Of a stretch of DNA of 64,000 nucleotides, positions 43,842-53,751 are shown in pieces. The stretch comes from Erythrobacter sp. (lineage in GTDB: Bacteria; Pseudomonadota; Alphaproteobacteria; Sphingomonadales; Sphingomonadaceae), in assembly GCA_024642335.1 (NCBI GenBank), contig JAHEBH010000001.1, positions 1 to 64,000 on the forward strand. Direction: 5' to 3'. Under the pieces are notes generated by a model, which had not been told where the DNA came from, ran no database searches, and saw only the letters and a list, made by a program, of their open reading frames with translations. Position 1 is the first letter of the stretch, and each line of letters begins with the position of its first letter. The position numbers and the translations under genes were made by a program.

Positions 43842-45327
43842 AAATTGCAGGCGGGGAGAGGGGGCGGATGTCGATCCGCTCGTCCTGATCAGCGAAACCG
43901 CACACGGCCCGCGCGTGGAGGCGGCCAATGATGCCGGACTGCAGGCAGGTGCCGCGCCCGGCATGATGCTGGCCGATGCGCGCACGCTGTGTCCGCAATT
44001 GAAGGTCGCGCCCAGCGATCCTGCGGGCGATCTCGCATTCCTCGAAAGGCTGGCGGTCTGGGCGCAGCGCTGGGGGCCGTGGTCGGCAATGGATGCACCC
44101 GATGGCCTGCTGGTTGATGTCACGGCGGTGGCCCACCTTTTTGGCGGTGAGGAACGCCTGCTGGAGGATGTTCATGCCCGTTTTGCGGCGCAGGGCCTGA
44201 CTGCGCGTGCCGCAATTGCACCCACGGCAGGTGCTGCATGGGCCTTGGCGCATTACGGGCCGAAGGGGGCGATCCTTGCGCCCGATGACGATGGCATGGC
44301 GCGGCTTTCCGGCCTGCCGGTGGCGTCACTGCGCCTCGACGGTGACGTCTTGCTGGTGCTGCGTCGCCTTGGCCTCAAGCGTCTGGGCGACCTGGCGGAA
44401 CTGGGGCGTGACGCCGTGCAGCGCCGTTTCCGCAACCGCCGATCGCCTTCTGCCAACCCGCTGGTGCGGATGGACCAGTTGCTGGGCCGCGTGCCGGAGC
44501 CGCTTCTGCCCGTCGTGGCGATAGAAGCCCCGCTGGTGCAGCGCCGCCTGATGGAGCCGATCCGCCATCGCGCGCTGCTGGACCAGGTGCTCGCTGACCT
44601 GGCCGATGACATGGTGCGCGAACTGGAAGCGCGGGGGGAAGGGGCGAGGCGGCTCGAACTGGGCCTCTGGCGCGTCGATGGCGAGGTTGTGCTGCGCAAG
44701 CTGGAAATGGCGGCTGCGACGCGCGAGGCAAAGCATATCTGCCGCCTCTTTGCCGCGCGCCTCGACGATGTGGACGCCGGTTTCGGGATCGAGATGGTGC
44801 GCCTGCGTGCCGCATGGTCCGAACCGCTCGCGCTGGCGCAGAAGGATCTGGAGGCGGCGGCGGAAGAACATGGCACTTCGCTGGCCGCCTGTATCGATCG
44901 CCTGACCGTTCGCCTGGGGGAAAGGGCCGTGCGCAAGCCGGTGCTGCGCGGTAGCCATCTGCCTGAACGCGCACAAGGCTGGCAGGCTCCGCTGGAGCCG
45001 GAACAGGCTTCACAGGAAATGCTCGATTTTCATTCCAGGCCACTGAAAATGCTCGACAGGCCGGAACAGATTGCCGTGCTTTATGCCAGCCCTGACGGCT
45101 ATCCGCGGCGCTTTCGCTGGCGCGGCGGCGTGCATGAGGTGGTGCGGGTGGAAGGCCCGGAACGTATCGCCCCCGAATGGTGGCGGGAGAAGGGTTCGGC
45201 ACGCCTGCGCGACTATTACCGGATCGAGGATGGCGAGGGGCGGCGCTACTGGATTTACCGCGCAGGCCTCGCCAGTGACGGGCGCGGCGGCATGCCCGAC
45301 TGGTTCCTGCAGGGGCTGTTCGCCTGA
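43732..45327 (+). CDS. imuB: ImuB, Y-family DNA polymerase-like protein
   Basis: A protein of up to 531 residues. The N-terminal part (RRIMAIWLALLALDRWRH) begins the Y-family palm; LLVDVTAVAHLFGGEERLLEDVHARF and ARAAIAPTAGAAWALAHYGP follow. The acidic triad of active Y-family polymerases is not visible at the expected places, as usual for ImuB, which is thought to be an adaptor bringing DnaE2 to the beta clamp. The C-terminal 130 residues (RRFRWRGGVHEVVRVEGPERIAPEWW) are the ImuB tail. The start is uncertain: ATG 43732 or ATG 43792, both inside imuA. It overlaps dnaE2 by one base. Confidence 0.88.
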   Translation: MTDRPSSPSVRQPIAPPRRIMAIWLALLALDRWRHSENCRRGEGADVDPLVLISETAHGPRVEAANDAGLQAGAAPGMMLADARTLCPQLKVAPSDPAGDLAFLERLAVWAQRWGPWSAMDAPDGLLVDVTAVAHLFGGEERLLEDVHARFAAQGLTARAAIAPTAGAAWALAHYGPKGAILAPDDDGMARLSGLPVASLRLDGDVLLVLRRLGLKRLGDLAELGRDAVQRRFRNRRSPSANPLVRMDQLLGRVPEPLLPVVAIEAPLVQRRLMEPIRHRALLDQVLADLADDMVRELEARGEGARRLELGLWRVDGEVVLRKLEMAAATREAKHICRLFAARLDDVDAGFGIEMVRLRAAWSEPLALAQKDLEAAAEEHGTSLAACIDRLTVRLGERAVRKPVLRGSHLPERAQGWQAPLEPEQASQEMLDFHSRPLKMLDRPEQIAVLYASPDGYPRRFRWRGGVHEVVRVEGPERIAPEWWREKGSARLRDYYRIEDGEGRRYWIYRAGLASDGRGGMPDWFLQGLFA

Positions 45328-48300
45328 TGCCCGACAAGCCGCTCACCCCGCCAAGGCCGCATGTCGATAGCGATCCCTCGCTGATCGCACCGCCCGAACG
45401 CGCGCCTTTCGTCGAACTGGGGGTGATGAGCTGTTTCAGCTTCCTGCGCGGGGCTTCGGATGCGGTGGCGCTGGTCACGCAGGCGCGGACGCTGGGTTAC
45501 GATGCGCTGGGCATCGCCGATGCCAATAGCATGGCAGGCGTGGTGCGGCTGCATATGGAGGCAAAGGCCCTCAGGATCAGGCCGCTGATCGGCTGCCGTA
45601 TCGAGGTGGTGGAGGGACTCTCCTTCCTGGCCTATCCGCGTGATCGCGCTGCTTACGGGCGGCTGACGCGGCTGATTTCGGCAGGCCGGATGGCGACGCT
45701 GGATGGCGAATGGCAGGAGAAGGGCGTGTGCGAGATCTCGCTGCCCATGCTGGCGGATCATGCGGAGAATGTGCAGCTTATCCTGCTCCCTCCGCGCGAC
45801 CTGACCAAGCGTTTCACCGTTCCCGCCTGGGCCAGCAACGTGGTGACGCTGGATGGCGATGCCTTCGAGGAGAAAATTGCAGGTCCCTTCGTAGATATCT
45901 TGCCGCATCTCGCCGCTGGCCTGCCCACCATGCGCCATATCGCTGCCAGTTACCTCTATCGCGGGGATGATATCGCCCGGATAGAGCGCCTGGACGCGCT
46001 GGCACGGGCCAATGGGTTGTCGATCCTTGCCACCAACGATGTGCATTACCACGCGCCCGAACGGCGGCCCCTGCAAGACGTGATGACGGCTATCCGGCAC
46101 AAGACCACGGTTGCCGCTGCCGGGCACCTGCTCCACGCCAATGCCGAGAGGCACCTGAAAAGCCCCGAGGAGATGCTCAGGCTGTTCGCACAATGGCCGC
46201 ACGCCATCACGGCGGCGCGTGCGGTGGCGGATGGCTGCAATTTCAGCCTGGATGAGCTCAGATACGAATATCCGGAGGAGGTCTACCCTGACGGGATGGG
46301 ACCGCAAGATTACCTCATCCAGCAGACATGGGAAGGCGCAAAAAGGTTTTATCCCAATGGCTTGCCTGAATCAGTTAAGGAAACACTCGAACGCGAACTT
46401 GTGCTGATCGGCAGGCTGGAACTGGCGCGCTACTTCCTCACCATCAAGGATATCGTCGATTTCGCACGCGGGCAGCACCCGCCAATCCTGTGCCAGGGGC
46501 GCGGGTCTGCAGCCAATTCCGCCGTCTGCTATGTGCTCGGCATCACCAGCGTCGATCCGGCCAAGCACGCGCTGCTGTTCGACCGCTTCATTTCCGAGGA
46601 TCGCAACGAGCCGCCCGATATCGATGTCGATTTCGAGCACGAGCGGCGCGAGGAGGTGATCCAGTATCTCTATGCCAGATACGGACGCCACCGTGCAGGC
46701 CTGTGCGCCACGGTGATCCATTACCGCCCGCGCATGGCCATCCGCGAGGTGGGCAAGGTGATGGGCCTGTCAGAGGATGTGACCAGTGCGCTCGCCCGCA
46801 CCGTGTGGGGTAGTTACGGGCGCGAAGTGGCGGAGAAGCACGCAGCTGAGATCGGCATGGACCTGTCCGACCCGCATCTGCGCCGCGTGCTCAAACTGAC
46901 CGAGCAGATGATCGGCATGCCGCGCCACCTGTCCCAGCATGTCGGCGGCTTCATCCTCACCGAAGGCCCGCTGATCGAGACCGTACCTATCGGCAATGGT
47001 GCCATGCCCGATCGCAGCTTCATCGAATGGGACAAGGACGATATCGACGCGCTGGGCATCCTCAAGGTCGATGTGCTGGCGTTGGGCATGCTCACCTGCA
47101 TCCGCAAATGTCTCGACCTGCTGGAGGAGCATCACGGCCGGAGCCTGACGCTGGCCACGGTCCCGCGCGAGGACCCCGAAACCTATGCCATGTTGCGCAA
47201 GGGGGATTCGCTCGGCGTGTTCCAGGTGGAAAGCCGCGCGCAGATGAACATGCTGCCCCGCCTGCGCCCGCGCGAATTCTATGACCTGGTGATCCAGGTG
47301 GCGATCGTGCGGCCCGGTCCGATCCAGGGCGACATGGTCCACCCCTATCTCAAGCGCCGCCGGGGGGAAGAGATGGTGGTGATACCCGCGCCGGGGCCGC
47401 AGCACGGCCCACCGGACGAGTTGACCAGCATCCTCGCCCGCACGCTGGGTGTGCCGATCTTCCAGGAACAGGCGATGAAGATCGCGCTCGACGCCGCCAA
47501 ATTCTCTGGCGCGGAGGCCAACCGGCTGCGGCGGGCGATGGCGACCTTCCGTTCGCGCGGGAACCTCGAGGAACTGGAGGGCATGATGGTCGGCCGCATG
47601 GTCGAACGCGGCTACGATCCCGATTTTGCCGAGCGTTGTTTCAACCAGATCAAGGGGTTTGGCGAATATGGTTTTCCGGAAAGCCATGCGGCGAGCTTTG
47701 CGCATCTTGTCTATGTCTCAAGCTGGCTAAAATGCCATTTCCCCGCCGCCTTCGCCTGTGCCCTGCTCAATTCGCAGCCGATGGGCTTCTACGCCCCCGC
47801 ACAGATCGTGCGCGATGCGCGCGAGCATGGCGTGGAGGTGCTGCCAGCGGATGTGAACCATTCGGAGTGGGATTGCATGCTGGAGGTTATGGAGAATGGG
47901 CCAGACTCGCCCTTCCTCTTTAGGGGAGGGGCAGCGAGACTTGCTGAGCCGCAGGCGAAGTTAGTCGCAGCGGGGTGGGGCGATGCCGATAGCCCCCACC
48001 CCCCGACCCCCTCCCCTGAAGGGGAGGGAGAGAAACGCATCGCCCTGCGCCTGGGCCTGCGCCAGGTGGATGGCCTGCCCGAACATGTCGCCGCGCAACT
48101 CGTGGCCGCGCGTGAAGAGGGCGGTGCCTATGGCGATGTCGGCGCATTGCGCGAGAGGGCACGTCTGTCGCCTGCGCATATCGAGAGGCTCGCCAGCGCC
48201 GATTGCTTCGCATCTATGGGATTGTCGCGCAGGCAGGCGCTGTGGGATGCGCGCAGCCTGGTTTCAGGGCCAGACCTGCCGCTTTTCGCCCACGCCCATG

Positions 48301-48857
48301 CACGCGACGAGGGGGCAGAAAGGGGCAGGGCTGTCCTGCCGCTGATGCCCTTGTCGGAAGAGGTGGTGGCCGATTACCAGACCACGCGCCTGTCGCTGAA
48401 GGCGCATCCGCTGGCCTTCCTGCGCGCCTCGCTGGCGGAACGCGGCTTCGTGCGCGCCTGTGACCTCAGGGATCGCAAGACGCGCAGCATGGTGCAGGTG
48501 GCGGGCGTGGTGCTGATCCGCCAGCGGCCGGGCAGCGCCAAGGGCGTCTGCTTCATCACGCTGGAGGATGAGACAGGGGTGGCCAATCTGGTAATCTGGC
48601 CCGATCTGATGGAAAGGCAGCGCCGCGTGGTGATGGGGGCAAGGCTGATGGAAGTGCGCGGGCGTGTGGAATATGACGATGAGGTGATCCATGTGATTGG
48701 CCATCATCTGCGCGATGCGACGGCGGAACTGCACCGCCTGTCGGATGACCTGCTACAATCCCCCACGGCCCGCGCGGATCACGTCAGCAACCCTTCCGGC
48801 ATGCGCTGCCACCCGCGCAATGCCCGCGTCATCCCCAGGTCCCGCGATTTTCACTAG
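45327..48857 (+). CDS. dnaE2: Error-prone DNA polymerase DnaE2
   Basis: A protein of 1176 residues, a C-family polymerase for damage-induced mutagenesis. It starts with a PHP domain (FVELGVMSCFSFLRGASDAVALV), then the catalytic palm with PPDIDVDFEHERREEV near residue 430 and VDVLALGMLTCIRKCLDLL, fingers with EYGFPESHAASFAHLVYVSSWLKCHFPAAFACALLNSQPMGFY, and an OB fold (MVQVAGVVLIRQRPGSAKGVCFITLEDETG). Residues about 858-903 are not polymerase sequence but a translated palindromic repeat (see the repeat entry), which makes the protein longer than usual. It ends nine bases before convergent phoB. Confidence 0.92.
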   Translation: MPDKPLTPPRPHVDSDPSLIAPPERAPFVELGVMSCFSFLRGASDAVALVTQARTLGYDALGIADANSMAGVVRLHMEAKALRIRPLIGCRIEVVEGLSFLAYPRDRAAYGRLTRLISAGRMATLDGEWQEKGVCEISLPMLADHAENVQLILLPPRDLTKRFTVPAWASNVVTLDGDAFEEKIAGPFVDILPHLAAGLPTMRHIAASYLYRGDDIARIERLDALARANGLSILATNDVHYHAPERRPLQDVMTAIRHKTTVAAAGHLLHANAERHLKSPEEMLRLFAQWPHAITAARAVADGCNFSLDELRYEYPEEVYPDGMGPQDYLIQQTWEGAKRFYPNGLPESVKETLERELVLIGRLELARYFLTIKDIVDFARGQHPPILCQGRGSAANSAVCYVLGITSVDPAKHALLFDRFISEDRNEPPDIDVDFEHERREEVIQYLYARYGRHRAGLCATVIHYRPRMAIREVGKVMGLSEDVTSALARTVWGSYGREVAEKHAAEIGMDLSDPHLRRVLKLTEQMIGMPRHLSQHVGGFILTEGPLIETVPIGNGAMPDRSFIEWDKDDIDALGILKVDVLALGMLTCIRKCLDLLEEHHGRSLTLATVPREDPETYAMLRKGDSLGVFQVESRAQMNMLPRLRPREFYDLVIQVAIVRPGPIQGDMVHPYLKRRRGEEMVVIPAPGPQHGPPDELTSILARTLGVPIFQEQAMKIALDAAKFSGAEANRLRRAMATFRSRGNLEELEGMMVGRMVERGYDPDFAERCFNQIKGFGEYGFPESHAASFAHLVYVSSWLKCHFPAAFACALLNSQPMGFYAPAQIVRDAREHGVEVLPADVNHSEWDCMLEVMENGPDSPFLFRGGAARLAEPQAKLVAAGWGDADSPHPPTPSPEGEGEKRIALRLGLRQVDGLPEHVAAQLVAAREEGGAYGDVGALRERARLSPAHIERLASADCFASMGLSRRQALWDARSLVSGPDLPLFAHAHARDEGAERGRAVLPLMPLSEEVVADYQTTRLSLKAHPLAFLRASLAERGFVRACDLRDRKTRSMVQVAGVVLIRQRPGSAKGVCFITLEDETGVANLVIWPDLMERQRRVVMGARLMEVRGRVEYDDEVIHVIGHHLRDATAELHRLSDDLLQSPTARADHVSNPSGMRCHPRNARVIPRSRDFH
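47899..48036. repeat. Palindromic REP-like repeat inserted in frame in dnaE2
   Basis: About 138 bases interrupt dnaE2 between the motifs HSEWDCMLEV and RLGLRQVDGLPEH, which are normally close together. It holds nested hairpins: CCTC/GAGG around 47905-47930, GGGGTGGGG (47972-47980) pairing with CCCCACCCC (47994-48002), and CTCCCC (48011-48016) pairing with GGGGAG (48021-48026). This G/C-box hairpin layout is that of intergenic palindromic elements of sphingomonads. The reading frame stays open and encodes Pro/Gly/Ala-rich sequence such as DSPHPPTPSPEGEGEK. No other copy was noticed in the window. Confidence 0.75.
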
Positions 48858-48866
48858 GCTTTGTGA

Positions 48867-49556
48867 TCAACCCGGATCGAGCGAATAGCCAGCCGAACGC
48901 ACCGTGCGGATCGGATCGCGGGAATTCTCGACCGTGATCACCTTGCGCAGGCGGCGAATATGGACGTCGACTGTCCGCTCCTCGATCTCGCTGCCCGTTC
49001 CCCACACCGCATCGAGCAACTGCCCGCGCGTGAACACCCTGCGCGGGTGTTCCATGAAGAACTTGATCAGGCGGTATTCGGTGGGGCCGATCTGCAATTG
49101 GCGCCCGCGCCGCTCCACCCGGTGGGCGACCGGATCGAGCTTGAGATCGCCCACTTCGATCGTTTCCCCGGCCAAAGCGGGACGCACGCGGCGAAGCACG
49201 GCAGCCACGCGCGCCAGAAGCTCGCGCGGAGAGAAGGGCTTGGTCAGATAATCGTCGGCACCGGTTTCGAGGCCGCGCACACGGTCATCCTCGGCCTCGC
49301 GCGCAGTCAGCATGATGATCGGCACATGGGCGGTCGCCTTGTCGCGGCGCAAACGGCGGCAGACCTCGATGCCGCTGATGCCTTCGATCATCCAGTCGAG
49401 GATCACCAGGTCCGGCACATCCTCGGCTGCAAGGATCATCGCTTCTTCGCCATCTCCGCAAACGCGGACATCATAGCCCTCGTTCTCGAAACGGTATTCG
49501 AGCAGTTCGGCAAGCGCCGTATCGTCTTCTACCAGCAGGAGCTTGGGAGCGGACAT
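48867..49556 (-). CDS. phoB: Phosphate regulon response regulator PhoB
   Basis: A protein of 229 residues. The receiver domain has Asp54 (VILDWMIEGISG) and the conserved Lys in DYLTKPFSPRELLARV. The OmpR-type winged helix shows IGPTEYRLIKFFMEHPRRVFTRGQLLDAVWG and RTVDVHIRRLRKVI. PhoB, phosphorylated by PhoR at low phosphate, activates genes with Pho boxes, two of which lie upstream in this cluster. It is the last gene of the pst unit, 80 bases after phoU, and converges with dnaE2. Confidence 0.95.
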   Translation of the reverse strand: MSAPKLLLVEDDTALAELLEYRFENEGYDVRVCGDGEEAMILAAEDVPDLVILDWMIEGISGIEVCRRLRRDKATAHVPIIMLTAREAEDDRVRGLETGADDYLTKPFSPRELLARVAAVLRRVRPALAGETIEVGDLKLDPVAHRVERRGRQLQIGPTEYRLIKFFMEHPRRVFTRGQLLDAVWGTGSEIEERTVDVHIRRLRKVITVENSRDPIRTVRSAGYSLDPG

Positions 49557-49636
49557 GGATCAATTCCTAAGGGCGCCAGACCGTCCGGCGTCATCGATTC
49601 GACCCTGTAATATGTCAGCAATGCGACAGAATTGTT

Positions 49637-50305
49637 TCAACGCTCCACATCGGTCGGATATGAACCGAGCGCGGCGAAATGGACCATCTCCGCGACATTG
49701 GTGGCATGATCGCCGATCCGTTCGATATTCCGCGCGACGAAGAGCAATTGCGCAGCACTGCTGATGGTGGCGGGATTTTCCACCATGTAGCTGACAAGAT
49801 TGCGGAAAATGCTGTCATAGAAGGCATCCACCTTCTCGTCCCGCTTGATCACTTCGCGTGCCACAATCGGGTCGCGCGCGGCATAGGCGGTGAGCACGTC
49901 ATGCACCATTTCCGCTGCCACTTCGCCCATCGCGGGAAGCAGGGTAAGTGGTTCGAAACGGCTGCGCCCCTCGATCCTGCCGGTGCGCTTGGCGATATTC
50001 TTGGAATAATCGCCAATCCGTTCCACCACGCCTGCAATCTTGAGCGCAGCGATGATCTCGCGAAGGTCATCGGCCATGGGTGCCCGCAACGCAAGAACAC
50101 GCACGGCCAGTGCGTCTACCTCCGCTTCCAGCGCATCGAGCTTCACATCACGCTCCACCACCTCGCGGGCGAGTTCCTCATCGCCGGTGACGATGGCCTC
50201 GAGCGATTGCTGGATGGCGAGTTCTGCCAGACCGCCCATTTCTGCGATCAGGCCCCGTAAACGGGTGATGTCTTCATCGAATGCTTTGACTGTATGTTCT
50301 GCCAT
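49637..50305 (-). CDS. phoU: Phosphate signalling protein PhoU
   Basis: A protein of 222 residues made of two PhoU three-helix units: ITRLRGLIAEMGGLAELAIQQSLEAIV with EREVVERDVKLDALEAEVDALAVRVLALRAP-type sequence, and EMVHDVLTAYAARDPIVAREVIKRDEKVDAFYDSIF. The repeated metal-binding E/DxxxD motif is seen in each half. The C-terminal FVARNIERIGDHATNVAEMVHF is diagnostic. PhoU conveys the state of the Pst transporter to PhoR and restrains phosphate uptake. Its start overlaps the pstB stop by one base. Confidence 0.95.
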   Translation of the reverse strand: MAEHTVKAFDEDITRLRGLIAEMGGLAELAIQQSLEAIVTGDEELAREVVERDVKLDALEAEVDALAVRVLALRAPMADDLREIIAALKIAGVVERIGDYSKNIAKRTGRIEGRSRFEPLTLLPAMGEVAAEMVHDVLTAYAARDPIVAREVIKRDEKVDAFYDSIFRNLVSYMVENPATISSAAQLLFVARNIERIGDHATNVAEMVHFAALGSYPTDVER

Positions 50306-51114
50306 TAGCCGTACCGCCCGGTGATATAGTCTTGGGTGCGTCGTTGCCTGGGATTAGTGAAGATGTCCGAGGTATGTCCATATTCCACCAGATGTCCGAG
50401 GTGGAAAAACGCCGTGCGCTGGGAAACGCGCGCGGCCTGTTGCATCGAATGGGTGACGATGACGATGGCATAGCGTCCGCGCAATTCGTCTATCAGTTCC
50501 TCGATCTTGGCTGTCGCGATCGGGTCCAGCGCCGAACAGGGTTCGTCCATCAGGATGACTTCGGGATCGACCGCGATCGCGCGTGCAATGCACAGGCGTT
50601 GTTGCTGGCCGCCCGAAAGGGCCGTGCCCGAATCCTCGATCCGGTCCTTCACCTCTTCCCACAGGCCAGCGCGCTGCAGGCTGCGTTCGACAATTGTATC
50701 CAGTTCGCCCTTGGTCTCGGCAAGGCCGTGGATCCGCGGGCCATAGGCGATGTTCTCGTAGATCGACTTGGGGAAGGGGTTGGGCTTCTGGAAGACCATG
50801 CCCACGCGGGCGCGCAGCTGCACCACGTCCATGCCCGAATGGTAGATATCCTCACCGTCCAGCTCGATCGTACCTTCCATCCTTGCAGACGGAATCGTGT
50901 CATTCATGCGGTTGAGGGAGCGCAGAAAAGTGGACTTGCCGCAGCCCGACGGACCGATGAATGCGGTGACATGTTCCGTGTGTATGTCGATGGAAACCTG
51001 ATCAATCGCCTTCTTGTCTCCGTAATAGACAGAAACGTCTGTGGCGCGAATCTTGGGTTCGCCCTTCGGTTCGGCCTCGGCCGGCGTCGTCATGGGAGTC
51101 TGCTCGGTCACCAT
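50305..51114 (-). CDS. pstB: Phosphate ABC transporter ATP-binding protein PstB
   Basis: A protein of 269 residues. Walker [10 protein letters not shown], the ABC signature [16 protein letters not shown], and Walker [14 protein letters not shown] are complete, with the PstB-type [18 protein letters not shown] opening and a switch His in [17 protein letters not shown]. It drives phosphate import through PstC/PstA. The first 20 residues are a polar extension. The start overlaps the pstA stop by seven bases and the stop overlaps phoU by one base. Confidence 0.97.
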   Translation of the reverse strand: MVTEQTPMTTPAEAEPKGEPKIRATDVSVYYGDKKAIDQVSIDIHTEHVTAFIGPSGCGKSTFLRSLNRMNDTIPSARMEGTIELDGEDIYHSGMDVVQLRARVGMVFQKPNPFPKSIYENIAYGPRIHGLAETKGELDTIVERSLQRAGLWEEVKDRIEDSGTALSGGQQQRLCIARAIAVDPEVILMDEPCSALDPIATAKIEELIDELRGRYAIVIVTHSMQQAARVSQRTAFFHLGHLVEYGHTSDIFTNPRQRRTQDYITGRYG

Positions 51115-52355
51115 CTCTTCTCGAACTTGTTACGCAGATAAATGGCCAGGCCGTTCATCAGCAGGAGGAATATCAATAGCACAATAATCGCCGCGCTGGT
51201 GCGTTCCACAAAACCGCGGTCGATCTGGTCGGACCACAGGAAGATCTGCATCGGCAGAACTGTGGCATTGTCGGTAAAGCCCGTGGGCGGGGTGGCGACA
51301 AAGGCGCGCATGCCGATCAGCAGCAGTGGCGCCGTTTCGCCCAAAGCGCGGGCCATGCCGATGATCGTACCCGTCAGTATGCCGGGCAGGGCCAGCGGCA
51401 GGACATGGTGGAACACCACCTGTACGGGCGATGCTCCGATAGCCAGGGCACCGTCGCGGATCGAAGGGGGCACGGCCTTGATGGCGTTGCGGCCGGAAAT
51501 CACGATAACAGGCATGGTCATCAGTGCGAGCGTCATACCGCCGATCAGCGGCGCGGAACGGAACGACGGGAACAGCGCCAGGAACACGGCCAGGCCAAGC
51601 AGGCCGAAGATGATCGAAGGCACCGCGGCAAGATTGTTGATCGATACTTCGATAATGTCGGTCCAGCGGTTTCGCGGCGCATATTCTTCCAGGTAGAGCG
51701 CCGCCAACACGCCCACCGGGAAAGCCAGCAAGAGGGTTACGATCATGGTGAGGATCGATCCCTTGAGAGCGCCCCAAATTCCTGCAAGCTGGGGATCAGT
51801 CGCGTCGGATCGGGTCATAAAATCGGGATCGAATGCGTCGCGCAACAGGCCTTTTTCCGTCAACTCGTTGACCAGCGGTTGCAGTTCCAGCTTGCCGTCT
51901 CCCGCGTAGGCAGAGGCGATAGCCTCATTGGTTGGCAGGGAGTAGCTGTGCTCGCCGCGCAGGAGATTTGGGTTGGCGATCACTTCTTCAGCCACGATGC
52001 GCCATGCCTGGGAATTGATCTGGGCAGCGCCTTCTGCTCCCAAGGTCTCTTCGGCAGCAAATTGTACGATTTCGGGCAGGCCTTGCGATTGTAACGAGCG
52101 AATTGCCGATGATTCGTTATCCGTGGCCGGAACCGAAATAGCCAAGCGCGACATGTCGATCGAAACTTCGAATACGGTCCGCTGGAAGCCGCCGATCCCG
52201 TTTGACAGCATGCTTCCCAGGAGGAAGACCAGCACGGCCACCGAGAAGACGACGGCGCCAAGCCCGGCCAGCTTGAACCGGCGCTCGGCAGCGTAGCGCT
52301 TCTTCAGGCGCGCTTCGTATACCGGTGTGCGGGTGGGGGCGCGCATCTCACTCAT
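51108..52355 (-). CDS. pstA: Phosphate ABC transporter permease PstA
   Basis: A protein of 415 residues, longer than the E. coli protein (about 296) because of an N-terminal extension: a cytosolic start, a membrane helix ([22 protein letters not shown]) and a periplasmic region of about 150 residues, as in the DUF3333-containing alphaproteobacterial PstA. The permease core holds the EAA-like loop [49 protein letters not shown]. It overlaps pstC by eight bases and pstB by seven. Confidence 0.93.
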   Translation of the reverse strand: MSEMRAPTRTPVYEARLKKRYAAERRFKLAGLGAVVFSVAVLVFLLGSMLSNGIGGFQRTVFEVSIDMSRLAISVPATDNESSAIRSLQSQGLPEIVQFAAEETLGAEGAAQINSQAWRIVAEEVIANPNLLRGEHSYSLPTNEAIASAYAGDGKLELQPLVNELTEKGLLRDAFDPDFMTRSDATDPQLAGIWGALKGSILTMIVTLLLAFPVGVLAALYLEEYAPRNRWTDIIEVSINNLAAVPSIIFGLLGLAVFLALFPSFRSAPLIGGMTLALMTMPVIVISGRNAIKAVPPSIRDGALAIGASPVQVVFHHVLPLALPGILTGTIIGMARALGETAPLLLIGMRAFVATPPTGFTDNATVLPMQIFLWSDQIDRGFVERTSAAIIVLLIFLLLMNGLAIYLRNKFEKRW

Positions 52356-53733
52356 AGGCTTCGCGGAACCTCTTCACGACACGCAGCGCAATCACATTCA
52401 GGATCAGCGTGATGATGAACAGCACAAAGCCCAGTGCAAATGCGCTGAGTGTTGCCGGGTGATCCATGCTCGCTTCGCCGGTCAGCATGGCGACGATCTG
52501 GACCGTCACCGTGGTCATGGCCTCGAGCGGGTTGGCAGAGAGGTTGGCGGCATATCCCGCCGCCATCACCACGATCATGGTCTCGCCGATCGCACGGCTG
52601 ACGGCCAGCATGATCCCGGCAACGATACCGGGAAGGGCAGCGGGGATCAGAACGCGGCGGATCGTCTCATTGGTGGTGGCACCCATCGCCAGCGAGCCAT
52701 CGCGCATCGCCTGCGGGACAGCGGCAATCGAATCGTCCGCCATCGAGGAGACAAAGGGAATGATCATCACCCCCATCACCAGGCCTGCTGCCAGCGCGCT
52801 CTCGCTCGAGGCGTTGGTGATACCGACCGATGTGGCGATTTCGCGGATCGCGGGCGCGATGGTGAGTGCAGCGAAATAGCCATAGACCACCGTCGGAACG
52901 CCGGCCAGGATCTCCAGCGCGGGCTTGATCCACTTGCGCAAGTTGGGATTGGCATACTGGGTGAGGTAAATCGCGCTCATCAGGCCGAGCGGGATAGCCA
53001 CGATCATGGCGATGATCGCGCCGATGAATATGGTTCCCCAGAACAAGGGGATGGCACCGTACCGGCTGCCATCGGTGCTGCTGACGGCTGCCATCGGATC
53101 GGGCCCCCAATGGGTACCGAAGAGGAAATCGATCGGCGAAACCATGCCGAAAAACCGGATTGTCTCGAACACCAGCGTTATAAAGATGCCGAAAGTTGTG
53201 AGAATCGCGACCAGCGAGGCAAGGAAGAGCACGCTGAGCACGCCGCGCTCCACCTTGGTGCGCGCCGCAAAGCCTGGCTTGAGGCGCATGAACACCCAGA
53301 CGGCACCGATGAGGGCCAGCACCAGCGCCACGGCGATACCAATCCCGTCATAGAGCATTGCGGCTTCCCGGAAGGGTTCCACCAGCCCTTCGGCTTCTGG
53401 AATGATAACCCGGTCGGAGACGCCACTGGCAACGTTCTGCGCTTCACGAAGAATGGCATCGCGCCGCATGCCAAAAGCAGGAAGGCCGGCCGCATCGGGG
53501 CTGGCCAGTGCGTGCTGCAGGATCAGATTGCCGCGAATGGCGTTCCAGATCACACCGAAAATCAGGACCGGTCCACCGATCCACAATGCCGCGTACCAGG
53601 CGTGGTACACAGGAAGTGAAGCGAGGCGACCGCCGGCCGCCTCGCTCCTGAATTTCCAGGCACGCCCGCGGGCCACCAGCCAACCGGCGAGTCCCAAGCC
53701 TATGGCGAGGAGAAGCGGTATGGCTGATGACAT
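52348..53733 (-). CDS. pstC: Phosphate ABC transporter permease PstC
   Basis: A protein of 461 residues, extended at the N-terminus relative to the usual 310-320. Two membrane helices (SAIPLLLAIGLGLAGWLVA and AWYAALWIGGPVLIFGVIW) and a periplasmic segment precede the core. The core includes FGTHWGPDP, YGAIPLFWGTIFIGAIIAMIVAIPLGLMSAIYLTQYA and the EAA-like loop PQAMRDGSLAMGATTNETIRRVLIPAALPGIVAGIMLAVSRAIGET. It forms the inner-membrane channel with PstA and starts 18 bases after pstS. Confidence 0.93.
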   Translation of the reverse strand: MSSAIPLLLAIGLGLAGWLVARGRAWKFRSEAAGGRLASLPVYHAWYAALWIGGPVLIFGVIWNAIRGNLILQHALASPDAAGLPAFGMRRDAILREAQNVASGVSDRVIIPEAEGLVEPFREAAMLYDGIGIAVALVLALIGAVWVFMRLKPGFAARTKVERGVLSVLFLASLVAILTTFGIFITLVFETIRFFGMVSPIDFLFGTHWGPDPMAAVSSTDGSRYGAIPLFWGTIFIGAIIAMIVAIPLGLMSAIYLTQYANPNLRKWIKPALEILAGVPTVVYGYFAALTIAPAIREIATSVGITNASSESALAAGLVMGVMIIPFVSSMADDSIAAVPQAMRDGSLAMGATTNETIRRVLIPAALPGIVAGIMLAVSRAIGETMIVVMAAGYAANLSANPLEAMTTVTVQIVAMLTGEASMDHPATLSAFALGFVLFIITLILNVIALRVVKRFREAYE

Positions 53734-53751
53734 TACGCGGGTTTCACTTAC

